This document shows positions 19,259-29,243 of a stretch of DNA of 64,000 nucleotides, piece after piece. The DNA comes from Microvirga ossetica. Its GTDB lineage: Bacteria; Pseudomonadota; Alphaproteobacteria; Rhizobiales; Beijerinckiaceae. The notes under the pieces were generated by a model. The model had not been told where the DNA came from. It made no database searches and worked only from the letters and a program-made list of their open reading frames with translations. Made by a program: the position numbers and the translations under genes. The first letter of the stretch is position 1. Each line of letters starts with the position of its first letter. The stretch is taken from positions 5,730,501 to 5,794,500 of the forward strand of contig NZ_CP016616.1 of assembly GCF_002741015.1 (NCBI RefSeq), given 5' to 3'.

Positions 19259-20236
19259 TTGAAACGCACCCGTTCCATCGTACGCGGCATCGGCTCCTAT
19301 CTGCCGAGGCGCAGGCTGACGAACCAGGACCTCGAAAAGGTGGTGGAGACTTCGCACGAGTGGATCGTGCAGCGCACCGGCATCGAGGCGCGTCATATCG
19401 CAGACGACGACGAGACCACGTCGGTTCTCGGCACCAAGGCGGCCGAGGCGGCCCTCGCCGATGCCGGGCTGACGGCCAATGACATCGATCTCATCATCTG
19501 CGCCACGTCGACGCCGGACTACACCTTCCCGTCGACAGCCACCATGATCCAGAACGGTCTGGGCATGACCCACGGCGTCGCCTTCGACCTCCAGGCCGTC
19601 TGCACCGGCTTCGTCTACGCAGTCGCGACAGCCGATAAATTCCTGCAATCGGGCTCGCACAAGCGCGCCCTCGTGATCGGCGCCGAAACCTTCTCCCGTA
19701 TCCTCGACTGGAACGACCGCACCACCTGCGTGCTCTTCGGCGACGGGGCTGGGGCCATCGTGCTCGAGGCCCAGGAGGGGGAGGGCACCTCCAGCGATCG
19801 CGGCGTCCTGACGTCCCATCTGCGCTCAGACGGGCGCTACCGGGACAAGCTCTATGTCGATGGCGGCCCCGGCTCCACCAAGACAACGGGCGTCCTGAAG
19901 ATGGAGGGTCGCGAGGTTTTCAAGTTCGCCGTCGGAATGGTGGCGGACGTGGTGCAGGACGCCTTCGCCGCCACCGGTACGAGCGCCGAGGAATTGGACT
20001 GGTTCGTTCCGCATCAGGCCAACCGGCGGATCATCACCGCGAGCGCCGACAAGCTCGGAATTGCCCAGGACAAGGTCGTCATCACCGTCAACCGGCACGG
20101 CAACACCTCGGCCGCCTCGATCCCGCTGGCATTGGACGTGGCCCGCAAGGATGGGCGGATCAAGGACGGCGACCTCGTGATGATCGAGGCCATCGGCGGT
20201 GGCTTCACCTGGGGGAGCGCCTTGATCCGCTGGTAG
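19259..20236 (+). CDS. fabH: Beta-ketoacyl-ACP synthase III
   Basis: 325 residues. The catalytic triad is visible: C115 in [11 protein letters not shown], the histidine of [11 protein letters not shown] and the asparagine of [10 protein letters not shown]. It condenses acetyl-CoA with malonyl-ACP to start fatty-acid synthesis. The start codon is TTG (19259), preceded by GAGGAAG, giving [16 protein letters not shown] at the N-terminus, as expected for the family. No ATG is available at the right place. ihfA follows after 123 bases. Confidence 0.97.
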   Translation: MKRTRSIVRGIGSYLPRRRLTNQDLEKVVETSHEWIVQRTGIEARHIADDDETTSVLGTKAAEAALADAGLTANDIDLIICATSTPDYTFPSTATMIQNGLGMTHGVAFDLQAVCTGFVYAVATADKFLQSGSHKRALVIGAETFSRILDWNDRTTCVLFGDGAGAIVLEAQEGEGTSSDRGVLTSHLRSDGRYRDKLYVDGGPGSTKTTGVLKMEGREVFKFAVGMVADVVQDAFAATGTSAEELDWFVPHQANRRIITASADKLGIAQDKVVITVNRHGNTSAASIPLALDVARKDGRIKDGDLVMIEAIGGGFTWGSALIRW

Positions 20237-20359
20237 GATCAAGGCAATTCGACTCTGGTGGTAACCAACTGTTCTACCTTGGCGGTTGACCGTGGGGAGC
20301 CATCTGCATAGCGTCTATCGACGACACGACCAACGAACTCATTCGCGCTGGGGAGCTCA

Positions 20360-20671
20360 ATGGCTGGCAAAACGATAACGAGAGCGGATTTGAGCGAGGC
20401 TGTGTACCAGAAGGTCGGTCTCTCGCGGACCGAATCGGCCGAACTGGTCGAGCGGGTCCTGGCTGAGATCTGCGACAGCCTGGCTGCCGGCGAGACGGTG
20501 AAGCTGTCCTCATTCGGCTCGTTCATCGTACGCAGCAAGGGCGAGCGCGTCGGCCGCAACCCGAAGACCGGCGTCGAGGTTCCGATCGATCCGCGCAGGG
20601 TGATGGTCTTCAAGCCGTCGAATGTCTTGAAGGCCCACATCAACGGTGAGACCTTCGAAGGCGAGGATTGA
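20360..20671 (+). CDS. ihfA: Integration host factor subunit alpha
   Basis: 103 residues of the HU/IHF family: [19 protein letters not shown] at the N-terminus and the DNA-bending arm with RNPKTG. The long C-terminal [13 protein letters not shown] is IHF-alpha-like. It bends DNA at specific sites as a heterodimer with IhfB. A MerR-type regulator gene begins 7 bases after the stop. The ihfA-merR order next to fabH is conserved. Confidence 0.95.
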   Translation: MAGKTITRADLSEAVYQKVGLSRTESAELVERVLAEICDSLAAGETVKLSSFGSFIVRSKGERVGRNPKTGVEVPIDPRRVMVFKPSNVLKAHINGETFEGED

Positions 20672-20678
20672 TCCGGTT

Positions 20679-21197
20679 ATGGCGAGCGGCGTCATGGACA
20701 AGAGCCCCGACGCATTCCGCACCATCAGCGAGGTCGCCGAGGATCTCGACGTCCCGCAACATGTGCTGCGCTTCTGGGAGACCCGCTTCAGCCATATCAA
20801 GCCGCTGAAACGCGGCGGCGGGCGGCGCTACTACCGCCCCGACGACGTCGACCTGCTCAAGGGGATCCGCCATCTCCTCTACGGCGAAGGCTACACGATC
20901 AAGGGCGTTCAGCGCATCCTGAAGGAGGAGGGCGTCCGTTTCGTTCACGCGATCGGGCGGGGCGAGCAAAGCGTCGCCGCACTTCATCCCGAGACTGTCG
21001 ACGCAGAGCCGGACGAGGGGGAGCCTGCCGAGGAAGGTCACTTCGCCGACGAGGGTAAAGCATCGCATGTCTCGCTCGAGCGCGGCCTGCCTCCGGATGC
21101 TCTCCGTGGTCTCCAGGCTGCCCTCGATGATCTCTATGAATGCGACCGAGTGCTCTCCTCCCTGAAGGGAGCTGGCGGGCCTCCCCTGGTCGAATGA
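20679..21197 (+). CDS. MerR family transcriptional regulator
   Basis: About 172 residues. The N-terminal winged-helix domain reads [25 protein letters not shown], then [30 protein letters not shown], typical of the MerR-like regulators found after ihfA. The C-terminal half is acidic and low in complexity, with no metal-binding cysteines, so the effector is unknown. Start choice: ATG 20679 or the in-frame ATG 20694. The frame is open further up but overlaps ihfA. Confidence 0.88.
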   Translation: MASGVMDKSPDAFRTISEVAEDLDVPQHVLRFWETRFSHIKPLKRGGGRRYYRPDDVDLLKGIRHLLYGEGYTIKGVQRILKEEGVRFVHAIGRGEQSVAALHPETVDAEPDEGEPAEEGHFADEGKASHVSLERGLPPDALRGLQAALDDLYECDRVLSSLKGAGGPPLVE

Positions 21198-21297
21198 AAT
21201 CTCAACGCCGCAAGGACTTCGCCTTGGGTCTCTGGCCCTTTCCTGCCTTGGCGGTTCAGGTTTCTCCCGGGCATTGGAAAATGACTGCTTTGGACCC

Positions 21298-21326
21298 TTG
21301 ACAGGGGGGTGGGTGAACCTTAAACC
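21298..21326 (+). promoter_or_regulatory. Promoter of tRNA-Asp
   Basis: A perfect TTGACA (21298-21303) is followed, 16-17 bases later, by TTAAAC/TAAACC (21320-21326). It lies about 30 bases before the mature tRNA 5' end. Confidence 0.65.
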
Positions 21327-21355
21327 GCACCCACACCGCTTCGGCGGTCCGATGC

Positions 21356-21432
21356 GCGGGCGTAGCTCAGTCGGTTAGAGTGCCGGCCTGTCACGCCGGA
21401 GGTCGCGGGTTCGAGCCCCGTCGCCCGCGCCA
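21356..21432 (+). tRNA. tRNA-Asp (anticodon GTC)
   Basis: 77 bases including encoded CCA. Acceptor arms GCGGGCG and CGCCCGC pair fully, with G as discriminator base. The anticodon stem CCGGC/GCCGG carries the loop CTGTCAC, so the anticodon is GTC. The T-arm contains GGTTCGAGCCC. Sequence and identity match bacterial tRNA-Asp. Confidence 0.97.
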
Positions 21433-21894
21433 CTTTCCCTTCAAAATGCGAAGTTCGATACCACAGCCCGCCATCCGGCGCGTCGCTCCGGCGATGCCTG
21501 CCGAGTCGAGGCGGGCACTTTTTGCCTGTACATGCATTCTCCTATCGACTTCCGACGCTTGGCCAAGCTCTGTCAGCCGGTTCAGAACGTCTTTGCGGGG
21601 ATCGAGCATTCGACCCGGGAAGAAATCGACGAGATTTGCGCCGAGTGCAAGGCTGAGGCTCAGGCTGGGATGACTGCCAACCGGCAAGGCGGCTAAAGCG
21701 GCAGAACGGGTCGCATCCCAGTTTGGAATGGTTCTTTTTGCGGCAGTGCAAACACTTGTCACGGAAGGGGAACTCAGCTAAGCCTCCCGCGCAATTGGCG
21801 TGATGTCGCAGGGGCTTTTGTCGGGCCTTTCTGAGGCTTAAATGCGTTTAAGATTGGTGGCTTAGGCCCGAGTTCTGTTCCTTCTAGGTGTCGC
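21433..21894. other. Intergenic region tRNA-Asp / nuoA
   Basis: 462 bases between the tRNA and the complex I operon. It holds one possible short ORF (21532-21696). Near 21837-21852 there is a short inverted repeat, CTTAAA-TGCG-TTTAAG, about 45 bases before nuoA; it could be a regulatory site or a weak hairpin. No clear sigma-70-like promoter for nuoA was found. Confidence 0.4.
21532..21696 (+). CDS. Possible small hypothetical protein, 54 residues
   Basis: An ORF of 54 codons beginning MHSPIDFRRLAKLCQ and containing the acidic stretch STREEIDEICAECKAEAQ, with three cysteines, one pair spaced CAEC. The composition (alternating charged and hydrophobic residues, a helical look) is more protein-like than nearby frames. 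There is no clear ribosome site. No family is recognised. It may be unreal. Confidence 0.3.
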   Translation: MHSPIDFRRLAKLCQPVQNVFAGIEHSTREEIDEICAECKAEAQAGMTANRQGG

Positions 21895-22260
21895 ATGACG
21901 AATCTCCTCGCCGACTACCTGCCTCTCGTAATCTTCATCGGCGTCTCGCTCCTGATCGGAGTGGCGCTGCTCGTGGCGCCGTTCATCGTCGCCTATAGCC
22001 GCCCCGATACCGAGAAGCTGTCTGCCTACGAGTGTGGGTTCAATGCCTTCGACGATGCTCGCATGAAGTTCGATGTGCGGTTCTATCTCGTCGCCATTCT
22101 CTTCATCATTTTCGACCTGGAAGTGGCATTCTTGTTTCCCTGGGCCATTACCTTCGGGAACCTGGGGTGGTTCGGCTTCATCTCCATGATGATCTTCCTC
22201 GGCGTCCTGACGGTCGGTTTCATCTACGAGTGGAAGAAGGGAGCCCTTGAATGGGATTGA
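21895..22260 (+). CDS. nuoA: NADH-quinone oxidoreductase subunit A
   Basis: 121 residues, three membrane helices, with the conserved [24 protein letters not shown] loop between helices one and two and the [12 protein letters not shown] motif. It is a membrane-arm subunit of complex I near the quinone site. First gene of the 14-gene nuo operon. Its last ten bases overlap the nuoB start. Confidence 0.97.
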   Translation: MTNLLADYLPLVIFIGVSLLIGVALLVAPFIVAYSRPDTEKLSAYECGFNAFDDARMKFDVRFYLVAILFIIFDLEVAFLFPWAITFGNLGWFGFISMMIFLGVLTVGFIYEWKKGALEWD

Positions 22261-22835
22261 TCTCCGATAACCAGTCGACCCTGGTCGCTCCCGCTCCCCG
22301 CGGTGTCATCGACCCGAACACCGGCAAGCCGGTCGGCTCGACGGACCCCTATTTCGTTTCGATGAACGAGGAGTTGTCCGACAAGGGCTTCCTCGTGACC
22401 TCGACCGAGGATCTCATCACCTGGGCGCGCACCGGCTCGCTCATGTGGATGACCTTCGGCCTGGCCTGCTGCGCCGTCGAGATGATGCAGATGTCCATGC
22501 CGCGCTACGACGTCGAGCGCTTCGGCTTCGCCCCGCGCGCGTCGCCGCGCCAGTCCGACGTGATGATCGTCGCCGGCACACTCACCAACAAGATGGCTCC
22601 CGCTCTCCGCAAGGTCTATGACCAGATGCCGGAGCCGCGCTACGTCATCTCCATGGGATCCTGCGCCAATGGCGGTGGCTATTACCACTATTCCTATGCC
22701 GTAGTGCGTGGCTGCGACCGGATCGTACCGGTGGACATCTACGTTCCCGGCTGTCCGCCGACGGCCGAGGCGCTTCTGTACGGGGTGCTGCTTCTGCAGA
22801 AGAAGATCCGCCGGACCGGCACCATCGAGCGCTGA
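22251..22835 (+). CDS. nuoB: NADH-quinone oxidoreductase subunit B
   Basis: 194 residues. The N2 [4Fe-4S] cluster ligands are visible: the C73-C74 pair in [12 protein letters not shown]138 in SMGSCANGG and C168 in [10 protein letters not shown]2 passes electrons to ubiquinone at the interface with NuoD. The ATG lies inside nuoA (ten-base overlap). The N-terminal 45 residues are longer than the E. coli protein's, as usual in alphaproteobacteria. Confidence 0.98.
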   Translation: MGLISDNQSTLVAPAPRGVIDPNTGKPVGSTDPYFVSMNEELSDKGFLVTSTEDLITWARTGSLMWMTFGLACCAVEMMQMSMPRYDVERFGFAPRASPRQSDVMIVAGTLTNKMAPALRKVYDQMPEPRYVISMGSCANGGGYYHYSYAVVRGCDRIVPVDIYVPGCPPTAEALLYGVLLLQKKIRRTGTIER

Positions 22836-22849
22836 GCAAAGGTCGTTGC

Positions 22850-23452
22850 ATGAGTGCTGATCTCCAAGTCCTGAGCGATCATATCGCCTCGTCCCTCGGC
22901 GAGGCGGTCGAGGACAGGGCCATTGCCTTCGGCGAATTGACGATCGTCGTCCGCCGCGAGGACATCGTCCGGGCGGCGACCTTCCTGCGTGACGATCCGC
23001 AGTGCCGGTTCGTTTGCTTCATCGATATCTGCGGCGCCGATTATCCGGCCCGCGAGAACCGCTTCGACGTGGTCTATCACCTGCTCGCGCCGCATCATAA
23101 CCAGCGCATCCGCGTGAAGGTCGAGACGGACGAGGTGACCCCTGTTCCCTCGCTCGTCGACCTGTGGCCGGCGGCGAACTGGTTCGAGCGCGAGGCTTAT
23201 GACCTCTATGGAATCTTGTTTTCGGGCCATCCGGACCTTCGCCGCATCCTGACGGATTACGGCTTCGAAGGGCACCCGCTCCGTAAGGACTTCCCCATGA
23301 CCGGCTATGTCGAAGTCCGCTACGACGACGGTCAGGGGCGTGTGGTCTACGAGCCGGTCAAGCTCAATCAGGAATTCCGCAACTTCGATTTTCTCTCGCC
23401 TTGGGAAGGCACGGACTACGTGCTGCCGGGCGACGAGAAAGCCAAGACCTAA
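22850..23452 (+). CDS. nuoC: NADH-quinone oxidoreductase subunit C
   Basis: 200 residues, the 30 kDa subunit of the hydrophilic arm. The signature is [29 protein letters not shown] with the following [13 protein letters not shown]. It is separate from nuoD, unlike the fused nuoCD of E. coli. It has no cofactor and helps hold the N2/quinone module together. Confidence 0.97.
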   Translation: MSADLQVLSDHIASSLGEAVEDRAIAFGELTIVVRREDIVRAATFLRDDPQCRFVCFIDICGADYPARENRFDVVYHLLAPHHNQRIRVKVETDEVTPVPSLVDLWPAANWFEREAYDLYGILFSGHPDLRRILTDYGFEGHPLRKDFPMTGYVEVRYDDGQGRVVYEPVKLNQEFRNFDFLSPWEGTDYVLPGDEKAKT

Positions 23453-23470
23453 AGGAGCGGAAGGCGACCC

Positions 23471-24661
23471 ATGGGCGAGCATAATATCCGCAACTTCACC
23501 ATCAATTTCGGCCCGCAGCACCCGGCCGCGCACGGCGTCCTGCGCCTCGTGCTGGAGCTGGATGGCGAGGTCGTCGAGCGCGTCGATCCGCATATCGGCC
23601 TGCTGCACCGCGGCACCGAGAAGCTGATCGAGTACAAGACCTACGTTCAGGCGAACCCCTATTTCGACCGGCTCGACTATGTCGCGCCGCTGAACCAGGA
23701 ACACGCCTATTGCATGGCGGTCGAGAAGCTGCTCGGCATCGAGGTGCCCCGCCGCGCCGAGCTGATCCGGGTGCTTTATTCCGAAATCGGGCGTCTTCTC
23801 TCGCACCTCCTCAACGTGACCACGCAGGCCATGGATGTCGGCGCGCTCACGCCGCCTCTCTGGGGCTTCGAGGAGCGCGAGAAGCTCATGATTTTCTATG
23901 AGCGCGTTTCCGGCTCGCGCATGCACGCCAATTATTTCCGCCCCGGCGGCGTCAACATGGATATCCAGCCGGAGCTGATCGACGACATCGAGGCGTTCTG
24001 CGATCCGTTCCTGAAGGTGCTCGACGATCTCGATACCCTCGTCATCGGCAACCGCATCTTCAAGCAGCGCAACGTCGATATCGGCGTCCTCACGCTTGAC
24101 GATTGCTGGAAGTGGGGCTTCTCGGGGGCGATCGTCCGCAGCTGCGGCGTGGCCTGGGACCTGCGCAAGTCGCAGCCGTACTCGCTCTACGAGGAGATGG
24201 ATTTCGACATCCCCGTGGGCCTGAACGGCGACAATTACGACCGCCAGGTCATTCGCATGGAGGAGATGCGCCAGAGCGTGCGCATCATGCGCCAGTGCCT
24301 CGACAAGCTGCGCGCGCCGGACGGGCAGGGACCGGTATCCACGCTCGACGGCAAGGTCGCGCCGCCGTCGCGCAAGGACATGAAGCGCTCCATGGAAGCG
24401 TTGATCCACCACTTCAAGCTCTACACCGAAGGCTTCCACGTCCCTGCGGGCGAGGTCTATGTGCCGGTGGAAGCCCCGAAGGGCGAGTTCGGCGTCTATC
24501 TGGTGTCCGACGGCACCAACAAGCCCTATCGCTGCAAGGTCCGGGCTCCGGGCTTTGCTCATCTTCAGGGCATGGATTTCATGTGCCGCGGCCACATGCT
24601 GGCCGACGTCGCCGGAATCTTGGGTTCTATCGACATCGTGTTCGGCGAGGTCGACCGCTAA
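23471..24661 (+). CDS. nuoD: NADH-quinone oxidoreductase subunit D
   Basis: 396 residues, the 49 kDa subunit. It opens with [19 protein letters not shown], and [14 protein letters not shown] follows, both strictly conserved and lining the quinone cavity. The C-terminal end, [12 protein letters not shown], is typical. AAAGGAGCGGAAGG lies just upstream as ribosome site. A 114-base gap with three hairpins separates it from nuoE. Confidence 0.98.
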   Translation: MGEHNIRNFTINFGPQHPAAHGVLRLVLELDGEVVERVDPHIGLLHRGTEKLIEYKTYVQANPYFDRLDYVAPLNQEHAYCMAVEKLLGIEVPRRAELIRVLYSEIGRLLSHLLNVTTQAMDVGALTPPLWGFEEREKLMIFYERVSGSRMHANYFRPGGVNMDIQPELIDDIEAFCDPFLKVLDDLDTLVIGNRIFKQRNVDIGVLTLDDCWKWGFSGAIVRSCGVAWDLRKSQPYSLYEEMDFDIPVGLNGDNYDRQVIRMEEMRQSVRIMRQCLDKLRAPDGQGPVSTLDGKVAPPSRKDMKRSMEALIHHFKLYTEGFHVPAGEVYVPVEAPKGEFGVYLVSDGTNKPYRCKVRAPGFAHLQGMDFMCRGHMLADVAGILGSIDIVFGEVDR

Positions 24662-24766
24662 GCAAGACCGGCCCCGATGCCGGGGCAGGACGTCACGCTC
24701 TCCGAAGCGTGCAGAACTGGTTCAAGTCGTGTGGCCGGGCCTTTTGCCCGGCCATGACGATGAGGA
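24662..24766. repeat. Cluster of three hairpins inside the nuo operon (nuoD-nuoE gap)
   Basis: GCCCCG/CGGGGC, CACGCT/AGCGTG and TGGCCGGGC-CTTTT-GCCCGGCCA (24732-24754) follow each other. The last resembles the common alphaproteobacterial GGCCGGG...CCCGGCCATGAC extragenic palindrome. The CTTTT is in its loop and no T-run follows, so it is not a clear terminator. It may tune expression or mRNA stability between nuoD and nuoE. Confidence 0.6.
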
Positions 24767-24775
24767 GAAGAGTGT

Positions 24776-25828
24776 ATGGCCGTTCGCAAGCTCGCGCCTG
24801 AAGACATGCAGCCCGAGAGCTTCGTTCTCTCCCCGGAGACCGAGTCTTTCGCGGACAAGGAAATCGCCAAGTACCCGCCGGGCAGGCAGGCCTCGGCGGT
24901 CATTGCCCTGTTGACGAAAGCCCAGGAGCAGGCCGGCGGCTGGCTGCCGCGCAAGGCCATCGAGGCTGTCGCCGCCAAGCTCGACATGCCGGCCATCCGG
25001 GTGATGGAAGTGGTGACCTTCTACACGATGTTCAACCTCGAGCCGGTTGGAAAATACTTCATCCAGTTCTGCGGTACGACGCCCTGCGTCCTGCGCGGAG
25101 CGGGCGACATCAGACGAGTTCTCGAGCGCCGCATCGGCGATCAGAACCATGTCACCCCGGACGGCACATTCTCCTGGCTCGAGGTCGAGTGCCTGGGCGC
25201 CTGCTCCAACGCGCCGATGGTGCAGATCAACGACGATTATTACGAGGATCTGACGACCGAGAACTTCGAGACGCTTCTCGACGATCTCGCCGCAGGCCGA
25301 CCGGTGAAGGTCGGGTCCCAGATCGGCCGCATCCGGTCCGAGCCTTTCGAGGCCGTCAACACGCTCCAGGACCCGGCACTTTATGACGGTTCCGTCGTCG
25401 GGGCTTGGCGCAAGCGGTTCGAGGAGCAGGCAAAGGCCGAGACTGGCGAGGCTGCAGCCGCCGTCGCCAGCATCCCGCAGGAGGCCAAGGCCGCCAAACC
25501 GTCGGCAGGACGCGCCATTGAGAGCGATGCCGCCGATACCCCGGCCAAGCGCGCCAAGGAAGGTGAGCGGCCGATCAGCCGGACCGACCAGAAGGAAGCG
25601 GCCGATCCGTCCAAGGCGACCAAGGTCGAGCCGAAGGATGCCGGCGCGCAGCCGGCTCCCCAGAGCAGCAAGTCCTACGTGGCGACGCCGAAGAAGGAAG
25701 GCGAGGCGGTGCCGGTGAGCCCGACGACGCCCGAGGCCGGTACGCCGCCTGCACAAGCCGAGACCCGCCGCGACGGCAGCGAGAGCAAGCCGGGCGTGAC
25801 GGTCGACAAAGACAACAAGTCGTCCTGA
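24776..25828 (+). CDS. nuoE: NADH-quinone oxidoreductase subunit E with long low-complexity C-terminus
   Basis: 350 residues. The thioredoxin-like [2Fe-2S] domain occupies about 1-205, with ligands in FCGTTPCVLRG and ECLGACSNAP (N1a cluster). E. coli NuoE is about 166 residues. Here roughly 130 extra residues rich in Ala, Lys, Pro, Glu and Ser follow, with no recognisable fold. Extended NuoE tails are known in Hyphomicrobiales. AGGAG precedes the ATG. It is part of the NADH dehydrogenase module with NuoF and NuoG. Confidence 0.95.
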   Translation: MAVRKLAPEDMQPESFVLSPETESFADKEIAKYPPGRQASAVIALLTKAQEQAGGWLPRKAIEAVAAKLDMPAIRVMEVVTFYTMFNLEPVGKYFIQFCGTTPCVLRGAGDIRRVLERRIGDQNHVTPDGTFSWLEVECLGACSNAPMVQINDDYYEDLTTENFETLLDDLAAGRPVKVGSQIGRIRSEPFEAVNTLQDPALYDGSVVGAWRKRFEEQAKAETGEAAAAVASIPQEAKAAKPSAGRAIESDAADTPAKRAKEGERPISRTDQKEAADPSKATKVEPKDAGAQPAPQSSKSYVATPKKEGEAVPVSPTTPEAGTPPAQAETRRDGSESKPGVTVDKDNKSS

Positions 25829-25842
25829 TGGAGTGATCGGGA

Positions 25843-27144
25843 ATGCTTCAGGACAAAGATCGTATCTTCACCAATCTCTACGGCTTCCATTCGCCGGACC
25901 TTGAGGCCGCCAAGATGCGCGGCAACTGGGACGGAACCAAGTTCCTGCTCGAGCAGGGCCGCGACTGGATCGTCAACGAGATGAAGGCTTCGGGCCTGCG
26001 CGGCCGCGGCGGCGCAGGCTTTCCCACGGGCCTGAAATGGTCCTTCATGCCGAAGCAGTCGGACGGGCGTCCGCACTACCTCGTCGTGAACGCCGACGAG
26101 TCGGAGCCGGGGACCTGTAAGGACCGCGAGATCATGCGGAACGATCCGCATCTTCTCGTCGAAGGCTGCCTCATCGCCTCCTTCGCCATGGGCGCGCACG
26201 CGGCCTACATCTATATTCGCGGCGAGTACGTGGCCGAGCGTCATGCGCTCCAGCGCGCCGTGGACGAGGCCTATGAGGCGAAGCTCATCGGCAAGGACAA
26301 CATCCACGGTTATCCCTTTGACCTCTACGTCCACCACGGCGCAGGTGCCTATATCTGCGGCGAGGAGACGGCGCTCATCGAGAGCATGGAGGGCAAGAAG
26401 GGCATGCCGCGGCTGAAGCCGCCGTTCCCGGCCAATATGGGCCTCTATGGCTGCCCGACGACCGTCAACAATGTCGAGTCCATCGCCGTCGCCGGCACGA
26501 TCCTGCGCCGCGGCGCAGCGTGGTTCTCCGGCATCGGGCGCCCGAACAACGTCGGCACCAAGCTCTTCTGCGTCTCCGGCCACGTGAACAAGCCCTGCAA
26601 CGTGGAAGAGGCCATGGGCCTGACCTTCCGCGAGCTGATCGACGGACATTGCGGCGGCATCCGCGGCGGCTGGGATAACCTGCTAGGCGTCATCCCGGGC
26701 GGCTCCTCGGTACCGATCGTGCCGGCCGACCAGATCGCCGACGCCTACATGGATTTCGACACGCTGCGGAATCTCAAGTCCGGCCTCGGCACCGCCGCCG
26801 TGATCGTGATGGACAAGTCCACGGATATCGTTCGCGCCATCGCCCGCATCTCGTATTTCTACAAGCACGAGAGCTGCGGCCAGTGCACGCCGTGCCGAGA
26901 GGGCACGGGCTGGATGTGGCGCGTGCTCAACCGCATGGCCGAGGGCCGCGCCCAGAAGCGCGAAATCGACATGCTGCTCGAAGTGTCGACCCAGATCGAA
27001 GGCCACACCATCTGCGCGCTCGGCGACGCGGCGGCATGGCCGGTCCAGGGTCTCATCCGCCATTTCCGTCATGAGATCGAGAAGCGGATCGACGATTACG
27101 CGGTTAACCCGCATTCCGAATCCGTCCTGATCGCGGCGGAGTGA
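25843..27144 (+). CDS. nuoF: NADH-quinone oxidoreductase subunit F
   Basis: 433 residues, the NADH- and FMN-binding subunit. The glycine-rich [15 protein letters not shown] (NADH site) and [14 protein letters not shown] are visible. The N3 [4Fe-4S] ligands are in [12 protein letters not shown] plus a later cysteine in HTICALGDA. Hydride enters complex I here. It is followed directly by nuoG. Confidence 0.98.
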   Translation: MLQDKDRIFTNLYGFHSPDLEAAKMRGNWDGTKFLLEQGRDWIVNEMKASGLRGRGGAGFPTGLKWSFMPKQSDGRPHYLVVNADESEPGTCKDREIMRNDPHLLVEGCLIASFAMGAHAAYIYIRGEYVAERHALQRAVDEAYEAKLIGKDNIHGYPFDLYVHHGAGAYICGEETALIESMEGKKGMPRLKPPFPANMGLYGCPTTVNNVESIAVAGTILRRGAAWFSGIGRPNNVGTKLFCVSGHVNKPCNVEEAMGLTFRELIDGHCGGIRGGWDNLLGVIPGGSSVPIVPADQIADAYMDFDTLRNLKSGLGTAAVIVMDKSTDIVRAIARISYFYKHESCGQCTPCREGTGWMWRVLNRMAEGRAQKREIDMLLEVSTQIEGHTICALGDAAAWPVQGLIRHFRHEIEKRIDDYAVNPHSESVLIAAE

Positions 27145-27152
27145 GATTGAAG

Positions 27153-29231
27153 ATGGCGAAAATCATCGTTGATGGCGTCGAGGTCGACGTTCCCGCGGAA
27201 TACACGCTGCTCCAGGCCGCCGAGGCGGCGGGAGCGGAAATTCCGCGCTTCTGCTACCACGAACGGCTTTCGATCGCCGGCAATTGCCGCATGTGCCTCG
27301 TCGAGGTGAAGGGCGCGCCCAAGCCGGTGGCCTCCTGCGCCTGGGGCGTGCGCGACTGCCGGCCCGGCCCGAACGGCGAGCCGCCGGAAATCTCGACCAA
27401 GTCGCCGACGGTGAAGAAGGCGCGGGAAGGGGTGATGGAGTTCCTCCTCATCAACCACCCGCTCGACTGCCCGATCTGCGACCAGGGCGGCCAGTGCGAC
27501 CTGCAGGACCAGGCGATGGCCTACGGCGTCGACACCAGCCGCTATCACGAGAACAAGCGCGCGGTGACCGACAAGTATCTCGGCCCGCTGGTGCGCACCT
27601 CCATGAACCGGTGCATCCACTGCACCCGCTGCGTGCGCTTCACGGCCGAAGTCGCCGGCGTGCCCGATCTCGGCGCTCTGTGGCGCGGCGAGGACATGGA
27701 GATCACCAGCTATCTCGAAAAGGCCCTCGGCTCCGAGCTCCAGGCCAACGTGGCCGATCTCTGCCCGGTCGGCGCGCTGACCCACAAGCCGGAATCTTTC
27801 CACTACCGTCCCTGGGAGCTCACCAAGACCGATTCCGTCGACGTGATGGATGCGGTCGGCTCCTCGATCCGCGTCGATTCCCGCGGCCGCGAGGTCATGC
27901 GCATCTTGCCGCGCGTGAACGAGGCGGTGAACGAGGAGTGGATCACCGACAAGACGCGCCAGATCGTGGACGGCCTGCGCCTGCAGCGCCTCGACCGTCC
28001 CTTCGTGCGGGAGAACGGTCGCCTGCGCGCGGCGTCTTGGCAGGAGGCTTTCGCCACCATCTCCAGCCGGGTGAAGGGAACGGATCCGAAGCGCATCGGC
28101 GCGATCGTCGGTGATCTTGCCGCGGTCGAGGAGATGTATGCGCTGAAGCTGCTCATGGAGAGCCTCGGCGTCACCAACATCGATGCCCGCCAGGACGGCA
28201 GCCTGCTGTCGCCGGTCTATGGCCGCGGCTCCTATCTCTTCAATTCCACGATCGCCGGCATCGAAGATGCGGATGCGATCCTGATCGTGGGTTCGAACCC
28301 GCGCATCGAGGCTTCGCTCGTCAATGTGCGCATCCGCAAGCGCTGGCGCATGGCGCCGCCGCCGATCGCGATGATCGGCGAGCATGCCGATCTGACCTAC
28401 CCTTATGACTATCTCGGTGCCGGTCCCGAGACGCTGGCCGATCTTGCTGCCGGCCGCCACAGCTTCATCGAAAAGCTGCGGGCCGCCGAGCGTCCGCTGG
28501 TCATCGTGGGGCAGGGCGCGCTCTCCCGTTCCGACGGCCTTGCCGTTCTCTCGGCCGTGGCGCAGCTCGCTCGCGACGTGGGTGCGGTGAAGGATGGCTG
28601 GAACGGCTTCTCGGTCCTGCACAATGCCGCCTCCCGCGTCGGCGCCCTCGATCTCGGTCTCGTGCCGGGCGAATGGGGCCTGAACGCCCAGGCCATGGCG
28701 CAGGGCAATGTGGACGTGCTCTTCAACCTCGGTGCGGATGAGATCGAGATCGCACCCGGCGCCTTCGTGATCTACCAGGGCACCCATGGCGACCGCGGCG
28801 CGCACCGCGCCGACGTGATCCTGCCGGCGGCAACCTATACCGAGAAGTCCGGAACCTACGTGAACACGGAAGGCCGGGTGCAGCTCGCCAACCGCGCAGC
28901 CTTCGCCCCCGGCGAGGCCCGTGAGGACTGGGCGATCCTGCGCGCCCTGTCCGACGTGCTGGGCCACCGCCTGCCGTTCGACTCGCTGAATGCGCTGCGC
29001 GCCAAGCTTTACGCGCATTTCCCGCATTTCGCGGCGATCGATACGGTCCAGCCTGCGGATGCCGCCGCAGCCGTCCAGGCGCTCGCCAATGTCGGCGGGA
29101 CCCTCGGCCGCGAGGCTTTCGCGAGCCCGGTGAAGGATTTCTACCTGACGAACCCGATTGCCCGCGCTTCCGGCGTCATGGCCGAGTGCTCCGCGCTCGC
29201 CCGGTCGCTGAAGCTCGAAGCGGCGGAGTAA
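27153..29231 (+). CDS. nuoG: NADH-quinone oxidoreductase subunit G
   Basis: 692 residues. The N-terminal ferredoxin-like domain has [2Fe-2S] ligands in RFCYHERLSIAGNCRMCLVE. Next comes the His/Cys N5-type motif HPLDCPICDQGGQCDLQD, then the N4 cluster CIHCTRCVRF with DLCPVGAL. The remaining 450 residues are a molybdopterin-oxidoreductase-like domain without a cofactor role. Start: ATG 27153; the upstream GTG at 27141 overlaps the nuoF stop and is less likely. Confidence 0.97.
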   Translation: MAKIIVDGVEVDVPAEYTLLQAAEAAGAEIPRFCYHERLSIAGNCRMCLVEVKGAPKPVASCAWGVRDCRPGPNGEPPEISTKSPTVKKAREGVMEFLLINHPLDCPICDQGGQCDLQDQAMAYGVDTSRYHENKRAVTDKYLGPLVRTSMNRCIHCTRCVRFTAEVAGVPDLGALWRGEDMEITSYLEKALGSELQANVADLCPVGALTHKPESFHYRPWELTKTDSVDVMDAVGSSIRVDSRGREVMRILPRVNEAVNEEWITDKTRQIVDGLRLQRLDRPFVRENGRLRAASWQEAFATISSRVKGTDPKRIGAIVGDLAAVEEMYALKLLMESLGVTNIDARQDGSLLSPVYGRGSYLFNSTIAGIEDADAILIVGSNPRIEASLVNVRIRKRWRMAPPPIAMIGEHADLTYPYDYLGAGPETLADLAAGRHSFIEKLRAAERPLVIVGQGALSRSDGLAVLSAVAQLARDVGAVKDGWNGFSVLHNAASRVGALDLGLVPGEWGLNAQAMAQGNVDVLFNLGADEIEIAPGAFVIYQGTHGDRGAHRADVILPAATYTEKSGTYVNTEGRVQLANRAAFAPGEAREDWAILRALSDVLGHRLPFDSLNALRAKLYAHFPHFAAIDTVQPADAAAAVQALANVGGTLGREAFASPVKDFYLTNPIARASGVMAECSALARSLKLEAAE

Positions 29232-29243
29232 GAGGAACGGATC

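Noticed and set aside
21837..21852. CtrA-type site (TTAA-N7-TTAA) before nuoA
   Set aside because: The two TTAA words are only six bases apart, so the spacing is wrong.
27096..29027. 643-codon open frame antisense to nuoG
   Set aside because: Shadow of nuoG; no recognisable motif. The same applies to 22739-24595 (antisense to nuoC/nuoD) and 60655-62577 (antisense to bamA).
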